In this document: positions 1-8,623 of the stretch, one piece after another
Position numbering within the stretch: position 1 is the first letter of the stretch
How the letters are laid out: each line of letters starts with the position of its first letter
Source of the DNA: Methanomicrobiales archaeon HGW-Methanomicrobiales-2
GTDB lineage: Archaea; Halobacteriota; Methanomicrobia; Methanomicrobiales; Methanoculleaceae
Direction: 5' to 3'
DNA: 47,825 bases
Assembly: GCA_002839645.1 (NCBI GenBank)
Contig: PGYL01000025.1
Location: 1-47,825 of the forward strand
The notes under the pieces: model-generated
The model's input: only the letters and a program-made list of their open reading frames with translations
What the model was told of the DNA's origin: nothing
The model's database searches: none
Translations under genes and position numbers: made by a program

Positions 1-227
1 TGACGATCGGACTGCTTCATGGGGATGACCGCGAACTCCTGCAGGCGCTCGCCGGGCGGAAGGCCTTTGATGTCGTGGTCCACGGCCATACCCACCAGGC
101 GGTGGTCCGAACTCCCGGGCCGACGCTGGTCGTCAACCCCGGGGAGACCTGCGGTTACCTGACCGGCCGACCGACCGTCGCCGTGCTGGATACGGTGAGC
201 CGGAACGTGGAACTGATCGACCTCTGA
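1..227 (+). CDS. Metallophosphoesterase, YfcE/MJ0936 type (3' end only)
   Basis: The window opens inside this gene, in the frame starting at base 3; about 74 codons remain before the TGA at 225-227. The visible tail contains GHTHQ followed by VVNPGE. This is the C-terminal metal-binding GHxH motif and the downstream NPGS-like loop of small calcineurin-like phosphodiesterases of the YfcE/MJ0936 family, which hydrolyse phosphodiesters using two metal ions. The N-terminal metal motifs lie outside the window, so activity cannot be judged. It converges on the next gene, with an A-run at 243-248 between them that reads as a T-run terminator for the opposite strand. Confidence 0.8.
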   Translation, partial: TIGLLHGDDRELLQALAGRKAFDVVVHGHTHQAVVRTPGPTLVVNPGETCGYLTGRPTVAVLDTVSRNVELIDL

Positions 228-260
228 TCTGCTGAGAGATGGAAAAAAGGACGGTGCGGG

Positions 261-1658
261 TTATACCGCACCCGCATCGTCGGATTCTTTGCCGAGCTCC
301 TCTCCGAGACTCCAGGCAGGGGCGCCGGCATCCCCGAGATCCGCCCTGAGAGTCGCCCCGGAGACCTCGAGCGTGGCAGGGACATCGAAGTACAGGTAGC
401 CTTTCAGCGATTCATACCGCTCGAGTGTCTTTCTGTCGAACGACTCGCCGAGCGAGGTGAAGGACGGGACCTCCATGGGCTCAAACGTCGATCCCTGACA
501 CTCGAGGACGAACGCGTCCCGCCCGGGGGTCTCGATGGCGTAGAGGTCGGAGTCGCCCTTGTGCCCGAGGTTCGTCAATTTGACGGCAACGAGGAGGAAC
601 ATGCGCCCTTCGCCGGCTTCGACTCTCGCCGTCGACGCATTGGCAGGGACCGCCTCGTATACCGTTGCGGTCCGGGTGGACTCCGCGAGCAGCGAGACCA
701 TATTCTCACCTGACTGGTCGTCGTAGGTGTGGCGCTCCAGGAGAGGGAGTGCCGCCGCAGGCGGTGTGACCGTGACCGGCCCGGTGCCGGCCGAAACACC
801 GGGTGCCTCTGCTGTCGTGATGGTGGCGGCGCTTAACGGGGAGATACGGGCGCTGGCCTGCTGCATCTCGCCGGCCTGCCGGCTAACTGTTTCAAGGCCT
901 TCCGATGCTATGGCCAGATCCCTGAAGGCCGCCGGAACGGCATCCCCGCCGGCATCCATCGGGCCGAGAAGGGTCTCGCTTGCCGCGGAGTATGCCCCCA
1001 CGGTCCTGATGAACTCGTCCTTGACGGGCTGCTGTCCCGGAGAGACCTGGAGCGGCTGCACCTCGCCGAGCAACCTGACGGAGAATGCATGCAGGTCGTC
1101 TGCCGCTATAGCGGCGGCATCTGCATCCTGCAGGTAGAGGGCATGGGCATGCTCCATCGAGAGCCGCATCAGGCGAATGCTGGCGGTATCGATCAACCCC
1201 GCCAGCCGTTCGTCGTCGTAGCTGCCGGCCCCGTCGGGAACTGCTTCGACCGCAGGGGCCAGAGCGACGGGTGAGGTGTTGTTCCCTGGTTCTGTGGACG
1301 TCATCGGCTCCGTCCCGGTGTCGGGGAACCCGGCATCGGTCGGGGTGGGAACTGGATCGAGGGCAACTTCCTCGTCCGGGATTGCCGGGACCGGATCGGG
1401 GGTATCTTCCTCGTCTGGGGTTACCGGGACCGGATCGGGGGTAACTTCCTCGTCCGGGAGTGTCGGAACGCCGGATTGCTCAGATCCGTTCCCTGCCACC
1501 GAAAGATTGCTGAGGGAGAACGATAACAGTTCTCCCGACTCCAGCGCCATGAGCCCCTGGCCGGAGCCGGCAACGGCAGGTACGGAGAGGAGGAATCCCG
1601 CGCAGACGGCAATTCCTAAGAAAATTAGAGCGTTCTCATGGTGTTTGCTCATCAGCAT
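261..1658 (-). CDS. Secreted DUF4352-like protein with acidic Pro repeats
   Basis: This 465-residue protein begins MLMSKHHENALIF and continues into a hydrophobic signal segment ending near VPAVAG. Export is therefore likely, with possible retention by the N-terminal helix. Residues about 67-107 hold three copies of a 13-residue unit of the type PDEEVTPDPVPVT, a stiff acidic linker. A mostly helical middle (about 145-270) follows. The C-terminal 130 residues look like a DUF4352-type beta sandwich (MFLLVAVKLTNLG, then GYLYFDVP). The function is unknown; this domain is common in surface lipoproteins and extracellular binding proteins. A second ATG two codons downstream (1652) is an equally possible start. 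An AT-rich promoter lies at 1673-1697. Confidence 0.75.
   Translation of the reverse strand: MLMSKHHENALIFLGIAVCAGFLLSVPAVAGSGQGLMALESGELLSFSLSNLSVAGNGSEQSGVPTLPDEEVTPDPVPVTPDEEDTPDPVPAIPDEEVALDPVPTPTDAGFPDTGTEPMTSTEPGNNTSPVALAPAVEAVPDGAGSYDDERLAGLIDTASIRLMRLSMEHAHALYLQDADAAAIAADDLHAFSVRLLGEVQPLQVSPGQQPVKDEFIRTVGAYSAASETLLGPMDAGGDAVPAAFRDLAIASEGLETVSRQAGEMQQASARISPLSAATITTAEAPGVSAGTGPVTVTPPAAALPLLERHTYDDQSGENMVSLLAESTRTATVYEAVPANASTARVEAGEGRMFLLVAVKLTNLGHKGDSDLYAIETPGRDAFVLECQGSTFEPMEVPSFTSLGESFDRKTLERYESLKGYLYFDVPATLEVSGATLRADLGDAGAPAWSLGEELGKESDDAGAV
1354..1470 (-). repeat. Three tandem 39-bp coding repeats
   Basis: Units at 1354-1392, 1393-1431 and 1432-1470 each begin GGATCG on the plus strand and encode the 13-residue PDEE..DPVP unit of the secreted DUF4352-like protein. 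The units differ at a few positions. Unit number may vary between strains by slippage (inference). Confidence 0.85.
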
Positions 1659-2019
1659 TTTTCTTTCGTTTCTTAAATATAAATATTATTATATTGCCTG
1701 ATTGAAAAAAAGCCCTCTCCGGAGAAACGGTTTCCTGTACCGACGGATATCCGCCAACCGTGGGCCGGCGGATCGGCCACCCGGATTCCTCTTCAGGGAG
1801 GCCGGGATCAGGTGCTGCCGGCAGAAAACCCCGTGGAACCCCTCCCGATGCGCCAGAGCCCTGCGGAGGAGAGGTTTCCCCTATTTCGGGCCGTAAACAG
1901 GGGGATCCTCGTCATCCGGGCCGTAGTTGCCGGGTGTTCTCTCTTTCTTGGGAGGCGGTACGCCCTCCTGTGGAAACTTATATGTACTCTCGCGGGTTAC
2001 CGGGATAAGAGGATGCCCG
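1659..2019. promoter_or_regulatory. Divergent intergenic region with promoters for both flanking genes
   Basis: No gene is supported here. The minus-strand gene has an AT-rich promoter at 1673-1697 (TTTATATTT and AATATAATAATAT when read on the minus strand). The plus-strand gene has CTTATATG at 1977-1984, about 36-43 bases before its ATG, which is normal archaeal TATA spacing. The GC-rich middle contains several short overlapping reading frames with no recognisable protein character. Confidence 0.6.
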
Positions 2020-2496
2020 ATGGAGATCGTGAAGATCCCGAGTATGGATAAAGCAGAGTACGACAAACTCATCGAAGAGGGATTTGTCAGCCGTATCGCA
2101 TTCCAGGGAGGTAAGTACCCGTATATCGCCCCGTTCCTGTATGTCTTCGACGGAAAGTTTCTCTATTTCCTCGCGACCAAGTACGGCAGGAAGAACGACC
2201 TTTTCCGGCAGCACCCATATGTCTCCGTCGAGATCGAGAAGTATTCAAGCGACCTCTCCTGCTATACCTTCGTGACGATGCAGGGCTACCTGGTCCAGCT
2301 TGAGGACGCGATCGAGAAGAAACTCGTCAGGGAGAAGTTCGTGGACATGATCAAGGCGCACAACCTCTCCCTGAATATCCTTGCCGCGCTCGGCCACAAG
2401 CCCGAAGAGCCGCTCGAGTCGATCGCCTCCGAGGAGCGCTCAAACATCTGGAAACTTACCGGCGTGACCGATATCGTCGCCTTAAAGAACCTCTAA
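2020..2496 (+). CDS. Pyridoxamine 5'-phosphate oxidase-family FMN-binding protein
   Basis: This 158-residue protein begins MEIVKIPSMDKAEYDKL. The split-barrel pattern of PPOX-like flavin-binding proteins is visible: SRIAFQGGKYPYIAPFLYVFDG, then FLATKYGRKNDLFRQHPYVSVEIE. These proteins bind FMN, or sometimes F420 or haem, and family members include flavin reductases and nitroimidazole reductases. The substrate here is unknown. The reading frame is open upstream to 1927, but the ATG at 2020 is preferred because family similarity begins there and a TATA box at 1977-1984 would place the transcript start just before it. It stands alone between divergent and co-directional neighbours. Confidence 0.85.
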   Translation: MEIVKIPSMDKAEYDKLIEEGFVSRIAFQGGKYPYIAPFLYVFDGKFLYFLATKYGRKNDLFRQHPYVSVEIEKYSSDLSCYTFVTMQGYLVQLEDAIEKKLVREKFVDMIKAHNLSLNILAALGHKPEEPLESIASEERSNIWKLTGVTDIVALKNL

Positions 2497-2561
2497 CCCA
2501 TTTTTTACCGGGAATAGTCCGGGTGCAGAACGCTTATCGGCTGCGAGGAGAAGGGACGGCT

Positions 2562-3560
2562 ATGGCTCCCGGATGCCGCCTCGCGATCGCCGTTCTTCTT
2601 GCCGTGCTGCTGGCCGCGACGCCTGCCCTCGCTCACGTCCCCCTCTTTGCCGAGGATGGTTCCTCGCCGGAGTCGGCGTTCGTCATACAAGACCCTGCGA
2701 AGTCATGGGTGGTCTATGACGGGCTGCCGGATGGCCCCGCCGTCCGGTACTACCGGTTCCGGATGGAGGAAGGAGAGCGGATATACTCGACGCTCCAGGT
2801 CCCGCGTGCGGGCGGGTTCGTGCCCGGTATGGTGCTTGCGGGGCCGGGTATCGGGAGTTCGGGCCCGGTCCCGGTCCCGGGGTATGTCGGCGTCCCGGAG
2901 GGCGACGGCGCGATGACAGTGCCGGGAGAACTTCCTGAACAGCCGGAGTACGAGCCGTTCGCGCCGTCGAAACTTTACGAACTGGCCCGGGTGGACATGC
3001 CGGCGCCGGCGGCCGGCGACTACACCCTCGCGGTCTACACGTCCGGAGAGGGAGGAAATTATGCTCTCGCGCTCGGCTTCGTCGAATCCTACACGCTCGG
3101 AGAATGGGTCAGGGTTCCGATCGACGTCGTCGCCATCCACCGTCACGAGGGACAGCCTCTCCTCCTGATCTTCGCACCGATGATCGCCGTCCTCGCCATA
3201 GGAACTGTCCTGCTGCTCCGGCGGCGCCGACCCCTCTCTCTCTTCGCGCTCGCCGGGGCGACTGCAGGTCTCCTCTTCATCGGGAGCGGTGCCATGACCC
3301 TGATGCAGATGGCTATCGCGGCTGTGGGAACTGAACCCGGGGCCGCCATTCTCCTGACCCTGGCCTTCGCGCTCATCGCCATTCTTCTCGGGGTTCTGAC
3401 GCTCCGGGTGGCTTTCCGGGAGCGGATCGGGACCGGGGAACGGATCGTCATGGTGGTGCTCGGCGCTCTCGCCCTCGTTACCTGGGCGGGGCTCGTGATC
3501 GGCCCCCTGTTCGCCATCGTCGCCGGTATCCTGCCGGCACGCCGCCGAAGACTGCCGTAA
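2562..3560 (+). CDS. Membrane protein with signal peptide, extracellular domain and four C-terminal helices
   Basis: The 332-residue product starts at the ATG preceded by GAGGAGAAGGG rather than at the earlier in-frame codon at 2523. Residues 1-24 form a signal peptide ending ATPALA-H. Residues about 25-195 form an extracellular beta-rich domain, with YYRFRMEEGERIYSTL and GDYTLAVYTSGEGGNYAL resembling bacterial pre-peptidase (PPC-like) sandwich domains. Hydrophobic segments at about 200-219, 226-256, 261-283 and 295-323 follow, and the tail is RRRRLP. No catalytic motif was seen. Such an architecture fits a surface sensor or an anchoring protein, but the role is unknown. Confidence 0.75.
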   Translation: MAPGCRLAIAVLLAVLLAATPALAHVPLFAEDGSSPESAFVIQDPAKSWVVYDGLPDGPAVRYYRFRMEEGERIYSTLQVPRAGGFVPGMVLAGPGIGSSGPVPVPGYVGVPEGDGAMTVPGELPEQPEYEPFAPSKLYELARVDMPAPAAGDYTLAVYTSGEGGNYALALGFVESYTLGEWVRVPIDVVAIHRHEGQPLLLIFAPMIAVLAIGTVLLLRRRRPLSLFALAGATAGLLFIGSGAMTLMQMAIAAVGTEPGAAILLTLAFALIAILLGVLTLRVAFRERIGTGERIVMVVLGALALVTWAGLVIGPLFAIVAGILPARRRRLP

Positions 3561-3561
3561 G

Positions 3562-4083
3562 TCACTCCCGGAGCGGTTCGAGCATCGCGCGGGCCGCATC
3601 CAGCAGGCTACCGAGCCCCTCCGGTGTGGCGGTCCCCTTCTCCATCCAGCGGATGATGCCGCGGCCGTCCAGGAGGTAGATGTAGGCGAGCGAGGGGTCG
3701 TCGATCGCGTAAGCCCGCCGGCACCGCTCGATATCCCCGGGTATCGTCAGCACCCGGTCCTGCTGCGCCGGAGGGACGCCGCCGCGCAACCCCTGGTGGA
3801 GGCGCTCGGCAAGGGACCCGCCGATGAGGCTGTCGCCGACGACCGCAACGAGGTAGGTCGTCACCCGGGTATTCTCGGTGAACGCCCCGGCAAAAGGGCC
3901 GCTCCAGGACTCCGCCATCGGCCAGGCGGACTCGAGGAAGACGAGGACGACGAGCGAGGCGTCGCCTCTCGCATCGTCGGGAAGCGTGACGACCTTCCCG
4001 GTGATCGACGTGGCCATGAGGGTGGGAAACGTCCTGCCTATGGCTGCAGGCACCGGCTCGGTGGTTGCTGCCGTTCCATTCAT
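3562..4083 (-). CDS. Thioredoxin-fold (ATP10-like) protein lacking redox cysteines
   Basis: The 173-residue protein begins MNGTAATTEPVPAAIGRTFP. The pattern IGRTFPTLMATSITGKVVTLPDD, then ASLVVLVFLESAW, then a late YIYLLDGRGIIRWMEKG is that of an AhpC/TSA- or ATP10-like thioredoxin fold. The sequence FLESAWPMAESW sits where CxxC would be expected, so the protein cannot act as a dithiol oxidoreductase and may instead be a chaperone or binding protein (inference). The frame is open upstream to a TTG at 4149; the ATG at 4083 is preferred, though the SD is weak. It is convergent with the preceding membrane-protein gene, one base apart. Confidence 0.6.
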   Translation of the reverse strand: MNGTAATTEPVPAAIGRTFPTLMATSITGKVVTLPDDARGDASLVVLVFLESAWPMAESWSGPFAGAFTENTRVTTYLVAVVGDSLIGGSLAERLHQGLRGGVPPAQQDRVLTIPGDIERCRRAYAIDDPSLAYIYLLDGRGIIRWMEKGTATPEGLGSLLDAARAMLEPLRE

Positions 4084-4201
4084 GCCCTGCCAGTAGGATG
4101 CACTCCTGATAAAGCCTCTCCCGGGACCGGGGAGCTGTGGCCGTAGCAAAGAGCACTATACCCATGAACCCCAACAGTTCTCTTACGGAGGCTCATCGAG
4201 C

Positions 4202-5080
4202 GTGATCAGCATTGGAGAGGGATGGAAGGATCTCGTCGCGGCGCTTGCCGAAAGTGACGGGCCGGAGCGCGTCTACGTCGTCGGAGCGACGGACAGCGGG
4301 AAGACGACGCTCTGCCGCTACCTCGTCGACGAGACGGCAACGCGCACGAGGACGGCATACGTCGACTGCGACACCGGGCAGTCACGGATCGGCCCGCCGA
4401 CGACCGAGGGGATGGCCCTGTACCCCGGCCCGTCAGAGCCCTGCCTCCGGTTCGTCGGCTCGACCTCTCCGGGCGGCCACTTCATCCAGACGCTCACAGG
4501 GGCAAAGCGCCTTGTCGAGAAGGCCGCCGAACGTTCGGCCGGCGCCACCGTCATCGACTCGCCCGGGCTCGTCTCCGGCAGGGTGGGTGCCGAGTTTCAG
4601 TTCCAGATGATCGACCTCTTGCGTCCCACCCGGATCGTCGCCCTCCAGCACGGGCGGGAACTGGAGCGGCTGCTCGCGAACTTCGCCCGGCATCCCGCGA
4701 TGGTAATCCACCGGGTCCCCATATCTCCGGTGGCCGTCGCCCGGACTGCAGCCGGGCGGCGGCGCTACCGCGAGGAACGCTTCGCGGCCTATTTTGCCGA
4801 TGCGCGATCGCAGGATATCCCGCTCCGGGGGCTCGGGCTCCAGGGCCGGGTGCCCGACCTGCAAAACCCCCGCGGGGTCGAACGGCGGCTGGTCTCCTTA
4901 AACGACCCCGACAACTTCACGCTCGCCCTCGGCATCGCCGGGGCGATGCATCCCGGAGGGCGCCGGCTCGAGGTCTTCGCGCCGCCCTTTGATCCACGGG
5001 CCGTCGCGTCGGTCAGGTTCGGCTCGATCTCCCTGGACCTCGGGGCCGAACCCGGGTCGATGGAGTGCTGCCGGCCCTGA
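4202..5080 (+). CDS. Clp1/Grc3-type polynucleotide 5'-hydroxyl kinase
   Basis: This 292-residue P-loop protein starts at GTG, with GGAGG placed before it near 4186. Walker A is GATDSGKTT (residues about 28-36), followed by the kinase-specific YVDCDTGQ motif and the loop IGPPTTEGMALY. Later DSPG marks the Walker B region. These are features of archaeal Clp1-like kinases (MJ1315 and Pyrococcus Clp1 group), which phosphorylate 5'-OH ends of RNA or DNA. The C-terminal part is shorter than in eukaryotic Clp1. A cytosolic RNA repair or processing role is known for the family; the specific substrate here is inference. It is convergent with the transporter gene downstream, with adjoining stop codons. 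Confidence 0.8.
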   Translation: MISIGEGWKDLVAALAESDGPERVYVVGATDSGKTTLCRYLVDETATRTRTAYVDCDTGQSRIGPPTTEGMALYPGPSEPCLRFVGSTSPGGHFIQTLTGAKRLVEKAAERSAGATVIDSPGLVSGRVGAEFQFQMIDLLRPTRIVALQHGRELERLLANFARHPAMVIHRVPISPVAVARTAAGRRRYREERFAAYFADARSQDIPLRGLGLQGRVPDLQNPRGVERRLVSLNDPDNFTLALGIAGAMHPGGRRLEVFAPPFDPRAVASVRFGSISLDLGAEPGSMECCRP

Positions 5081-6334
5081 TCACGCCGGGAAGAGCGAGA
5101 GGAAGAGCACGTACACCACCGTCTGGGCGATGGTAAGCGGGATACCGATCCGGGCGAACTCCCCAAACGTCAGCGTCTCGCCGCCCTTCTCCGCACCCTG
5201 GATGATGATGACGTTACTGGCCGCCCCGAGGATCAGCATGTTCCCGGCGATGGTGCTGCCAGCGGCAAGCGCCATCATGCCCACCGTGGAGGTCCCGAGG
5301 TGCGAGAGGACCGGGAGGGAGAGGGCGACGAAGGGGACGTTCGAGACGAACTGGGAGACGATGACGCTGATCCCGACGATCGCCGGGACCGCGGTGAGAT
5401 CGAGCGAGCTCCCTTCGATGAGCGGCTGGAAGAACCCGGTCTGCCAGACGCTCGCCATAAGGACGAAGAGACCGGCGAAGAAGGCCAATGTCGGCCAGTC
5501 GATCCGGCGGAGGATCTCGAACCGCCGCCTGCTCCCGACGAGGACGGGTATGGCCGCAACGACCGCGATCCAGGTTAGCCGGATATCGAACGCCGGGACG
5601 AGCATGACCGCGACGACCTTAACCCCGATCAGGAGGACGAGCAGGATGAGCGAGAGGCGGGCGAGGGCCGCGAGGGTTGGGTCGCGGATCGCCTCCTCGC
5701 GGTGGACCAGCGGGGTCGTAGCGTTGAGCTCGCCCGGGAACGCTCTCGCGAGGAACCCGTAGGCGAGCAGGAGGGAGATCGCCGTCGGGACGGCGAGGTA
5801 GAGGGGAAACGTGATGAACGGGTTTGCAACACCGCCCGAGAGTGCGATGAGCAGGTTCTGCGGGTTCCCGATCGGACTTGCAACGCTTCCCGTCGTGACG
5901 GCGAACGCAAGCGCGAGCAGCAGGAGTTTTGGGGAGATGCCGTGCCGCCGGGCGAAGTAGAGCATCAGCGGGGTGCCGACGACGGCGAGCGTATCGTTCA
6001 TAAGGAGCGCCGAGAGGACGCCGCCGCCGATGAGGATGAGTATGAGCAGGTGCCGGACCGACTCTGCCCGGGAGAAGAGGCGAAAGGAGAGGTGGTAGAG
6101 GTAACCGCTCTCGGCGAGTGCTTCCCCGATCGCGAACATGAAGAAGAGGAAGAGCATCACGTCGAGGTTGATGGACGCGAGCGCATCCTCCGGCGTGATC
6201 GCTCCCGTCACCAGGACGGCGGCAGCACCAAGGAGCATCACCTGCCAGATGCGGAAGTTGACGTTGCCTATCTTGCGGACCGCGATCAGGAGAAAGACGA
6301 TGATGAGGACGACGATCGGGATGAGGGTGCTCAT
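5081..6334 (-). CDS. ArsB/NhaD-type ion transporter (SLC13-like family)
   Basis: This 417-residue polytopic membrane protein has roughly eleven hydrophobic segments. Typical ion-transporter-superfamily signatures are present in each half: SALLMNDTLAVVGTPLM and SPIGNPQNLLIALSGG in the first, VSNVPFVALSLPVL and LILGAASNVIIIQGAEK in the second. The GNPQN and AASN hairpins are the substrate and Na+-binding loops of ArsB/NhaD/CitM relatives. The ion transported (arsenite, Na+/H+ or a dicarboxylate) cannot be told from sequence. No ars genes are adjacent, so arsenic resistance is not supported by context. The ATG at 6334 opens directly into the first membrane helix. Confidence 0.8.
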   Translation of the reverse strand: MSTLIPIVVLIIVFLLIAVRKIGNVNFRIWQVMLLGAAAVLVTGAITPEDALASINLDVMLFLFFMFAIGEALAESGYLYHLSFRLFSRAESVRHLLILILIGGGVLSALLMNDTLAVVGTPLMLYFARRHGISPKLLLLALAFAVTTGSVASPIGNPQNLLIALSGGVANPFITFPLYLAVPTAISLLLAYGFLARAFPGELNATTPLVHREEAIRDPTLAALARLSLILLVLLIGVKVVAVMLVPAFDIRLTWIAVVAAIPVLVGSRRRFEILRRIDWPTLAFFAGLFVLMASVWQTGFFQPLIEGSSLDLTAVPAIVGISVIVSQFVSNVPFVALSLPVLSHLGTSTVGMMALAAGSTIAGNMLILGAASNVIIIQGAEKGGETLTFGEFARIGIPLTIAQTVVYVLFLSLFPA

Positions 6335-6384
6335 GGTATCGCTGGCAGGAGAGATGCGCCTGTCGAGCGTTTGCTCTCTATTGG

Positions 6385-6390
6385 AAAAAA
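6385..6390 (-). terminator. T-run terminator after the PhoU-family gene
   Basis: On the minus strand a run of six T follows the stop codon of the AbrB-PhoU gene by about 26 bases, in the short gap before the transporter gene. T-runs are the usual archaeal termination signal. Confidence 0.45.
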
Positions 6391-6416
6391 GGGATCACCC
6401 GGGGTCCTCCGGGGCC

Positions 6417-7424
6417 TCAGGTCTCCTCTCCCACGGTATAGTTGATGACGCTCTCAGAAATATTCCCGGAGTACTCCCCGATCCGCCGGATACTCTCTGC
6501 GATCTGCCCTGTTGGGATCGCCGCCACCGCCTCGAACCGGAGCACCCGGGCAGTGATATCCCGGGTCATCTCCTCAAGGTCGCGCACCCTCTGGAGTGTC
6601 GCGTTTGCCTTCTTGATATCGCCCGTGTAAAACGCCTCCATGCTCCACGAGAAGATCTCCAGGGCAAGCGCGCTCGCCTTTTCCATGAGGTCGAGCGTTG
6701 CCGCTTCGGCCTCGCGGTCGATCAGACCAAGAGCGTTCTGCGCCACCCGGGTAGCGTGGTCGGCTATCCGCTCGATGATCCCGCTGACCTGGAAGTAGTA
6801 CGCCGCCCGGGTTACCGGGATGTCCATCCGGCGCGAGAGGGCGGCATCGATCATGATGAGGTTATGCTGCCGCGCAACGAGCCAGTGCAGCCGGTCCACT
6901 TCCGTCTTCCGCACGACGGCATTCCCGGCAAGAGCCGCATCGCGTCCCCGTACGGCGGCCATGGCGTCCTGCTGCATGCCCCGTGCCAGTAGATGCATCC
7001 GCCTGATGGTGTTCTCAAACGGCATCTCCACGGGGTTGAGGAGATCCTTGATGGTTATCGAGGCGTCCGTCTCGCCGACCACTTCCTGCCCGATCGCCAT
7101 CTGCGTGAACTCCCGGACCAGCTGGAGGATAAACGGCGGCAGCCGCCCTCTCGATTCGAGGCGGATGGCCGTGAACCCGGCGATGTATGCCCCAACGAGG
7201 AGGCGAAGCAGGTAGGTGCGGTCCGTCGCGGCACCGACTTCGAAGACCCGGGTCCGGTGAGTCGACTCCCCGCTGATCTTTGGGGTGATCAGGAGCGAAC
7301 CGTCAGGCTGTATTATCAGCCCCACCGGATCGTTCTTCTGGATGTTTGCGGACTTGATCCACTGTTTCGGCAGGGATACGATGTACGACGAGCCCCCGGT
7401 GATCTGAACCTTTCTGATCTCCAT
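6417..7424 (-). CDS. AbrB-PhoU phosphate-uptake regulator
   Basis: This 335-residue protein has an N-terminal SpoVT/AbrB DNA-binding swapped-hairpin domain (MEIRKVQITGGSSYIVSLPK, residues 1-50). It is followed by two PhoU-type three-helix bundles (about 110-210 and 225-325) with recurring metal-binding-like acidic patterns such as DALAGN..RKTEVDRLHW and RIADHATRVAQNALG. The archaeal family couples phosphate signalling to transcription. No Pst phosphate-transport genes are in the window, so the target is unknown. The TATA element TTATATATATTTC at 7468-7480 lies about 45-55 bases before the ATG. The start is well supported by the conserved first residues. Confidence 0.88.
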   Translation of the reverse strand: MEIRKVQITGGSSYIVSLPKQWIKSANIQKNDPVGLIIQPDGSLLITPKISGESTHRTRVFEVGAATDRTYLLRLLVGAYIAGFTAIRLESRGRLPPFILQLVREFTQMAIGQEVVGETDASITIKDLLNPVEMPFENTIRRMHLLARGMQQDAMAAVRGRDAALAGNAVVRKTEVDRLHWLVARQHNLIMIDAALSRRMDIPVTRAAYYFQVSGIIERIADHATRVAQNALGLIDREAEAATLDLMEKASALALEIFSWSMEAFYTGDIKKANATLQRVRDLEEMTRDITARVLRFEAVAAIPTGQIAESIRRIGEYSGNISESVINYTVGEET

Positions 7425-7467
7425 GAATTGACACGCTTTTGTGCCGGGAGGGTATATGCATTCTTTG

Positions 7468-7480
7468 TTATATATATTTC
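7468..7480 (-). promoter_or_regulatory. TATA box for the AbrB-PhoU gene
   Basis: On the minus strand this reads GAAATATATATAA, a strong archaeal TATA element, about 45-55 bases upstream of the ATG at 7424. No other gene uses this side. Confidence 0.6.
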
Positions 7481-7588
7481 ATTGAATTTTATCGGAGGGC
7501 AATATACCTCTATAATCGCCTCCAACGGCACCCATTCGCACGGTAAGCATGGCCCGGGTGAGGGATGGGCGGCCGGGGTGATCGCACG

Positions 7589-8560
7589 CTAATTCCACAT
7601 CAGCCAGATCCAGAGGAGCAGGACGATCAGCAGCACGATCATTGCGACCGACCAGGTCATATATCGTTTTGCGACGGTCTGGTCACGGGTATCCCGGGGT
7701 TTGATCTTCAGCACGGTCACGGCGACGAGCGCCCCGGCTATCAGTCCGACGATCTGCCCGGCCACCAGCAGCGCAGTAGTGATCAGGCTCATGGGCTGGA
7801 GCACCAGAACAAGGCCGGCCACCACCGTCGGCGGGATGATGGCAGCAGCGATGGCGACGCCGGCGATCACCTCCGAAGTGCCCCGGTTGAACGCCACCAC
7901 CGCCGCGAATCCGAGGAGCACCGCCATTATCGTGTAGATGGGGTTCACCACGAGGCGCGTGGTGATCTCGTCGGTCATCGTGAGCGGTATGACGAGGTTG
8001 ATCAGGAAACTGGCGATTGCGGCGAGGACGAAGACACCCAGGAGCAGCGCCGCCAGCACGCCGAGGCAACGCAGGGCGTTCTCGATCCTGCCGAGCGCGG
8101 CATAGACGGAGAACCCGTAGATCGGGCCCATGATCGGGGAGAGGAGCATCGCCCCGATGATGATCGTCTGGTTGTCGAGGAGCAGGCCGGAGAGGGCCAC
8201 CAGCCCGGCGATGGACGTCAACGACAATTTTTCGAGATCCAGGGTTCCATAATCCTTAACTGTGTCAAGCAGTTTCTCGACCGGCGTCTTCTCTTCCTTT
8301 TTCTCGACCTTCTTCTCGGCACGTTTCAAGAGCGATGAGATGACGAACTCCGGTGTCGATACCTCGATTATGTTCTCGTTGTACCGCAGGTCCAGCGCGC
8401 CCTGGATCTTCTCGATCAGGTCGTCGAGGTTCTCTTCCGGCGTGTAGATGGTGATCTCGTAGACGTCCTGCACGAGCGATATCGTGTAGTGAAGGCCTTC
8501 GAGAGTCTCTTCTACCTGTTTGTGCCCGTCTTCCCTGACGTGTATCACGATCTTTTTCAT
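7589..8560 (-). CDS. DUF389 / TIGR00341-family membrane protein
   Basis: This is a 323-residue protein. Residues 1-80 form a soluble ACT-like or ferredoxin-like domain (MKKIVIHVREDGHKQVEETL). A Lys/Glu-rich linker at about 82-95 (KKVEKKEEKTPVEK) follows, then a hydrophobic DUF389 domain with about six helices. DUF389 signatures include LLLDNQTIIIGAMLLSPIMGP and RGTSEVIAGVAIAAAIIPP. The biochemical function of DUF389 is not established. The gene lies 63 bases downstream of the thioredoxin gene on the same strand and may share its transcript, suggesting a possible stress or redox link (inference). Confidence 0.85.
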   Translation of the reverse strand: MKKIVIHVREDGHKQVEETLEGLHYTISLVQDVYEITIYTPEENLDDLIEKIQGALDLRYNENIIEVSTPEFVISSLLKRAEKKVEKKEEKTPVEKLLDTVKDYGTLDLEKLSLTSIAGLVALSGLLLDNQTIIIGAMLLSPIMGPIYGFSVYAALGRIENALRCLGVLAALLLGVFVLAAIASFLINLVIPLTMTDEITTRLVVNPIYTIMAVLLGFAAVVAFNRGTSEVIAGVAIAAAIIPPTVVAGLVLVLQPMSLITTALLVAGQIVGLIAGALVAVTVLKIKPRDTRDQTVAKRYMTWSVAMIVLLIVLLLWIWLMWN

Positions 8561-8623
8561 GATCCGAAAACATATTTCGCCGGTATGAGCCTCCGGTCAG
8601 CCGGTCCGCACTCCGGCCCGGGG

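Noticed and set aside
1354-1470. Possible CRISPR-like repeats
   Set aside because: Units are directly adjacent with no spacers and encode a protein repeat.
2703-3599. 298-codon minus-strand frame antisense to the membrane protein at 2562
   Set aside because: Highly charged Asp/Arg/Glu-rich composition, the usual antisense product of a GC-rich hydrophobic gene.
5081-6334. Arsenite efflux pump assignment
   Set aside because: Only the broad ion-transporter fold is visible; no arsR, arsA or arsC gene is nearby.
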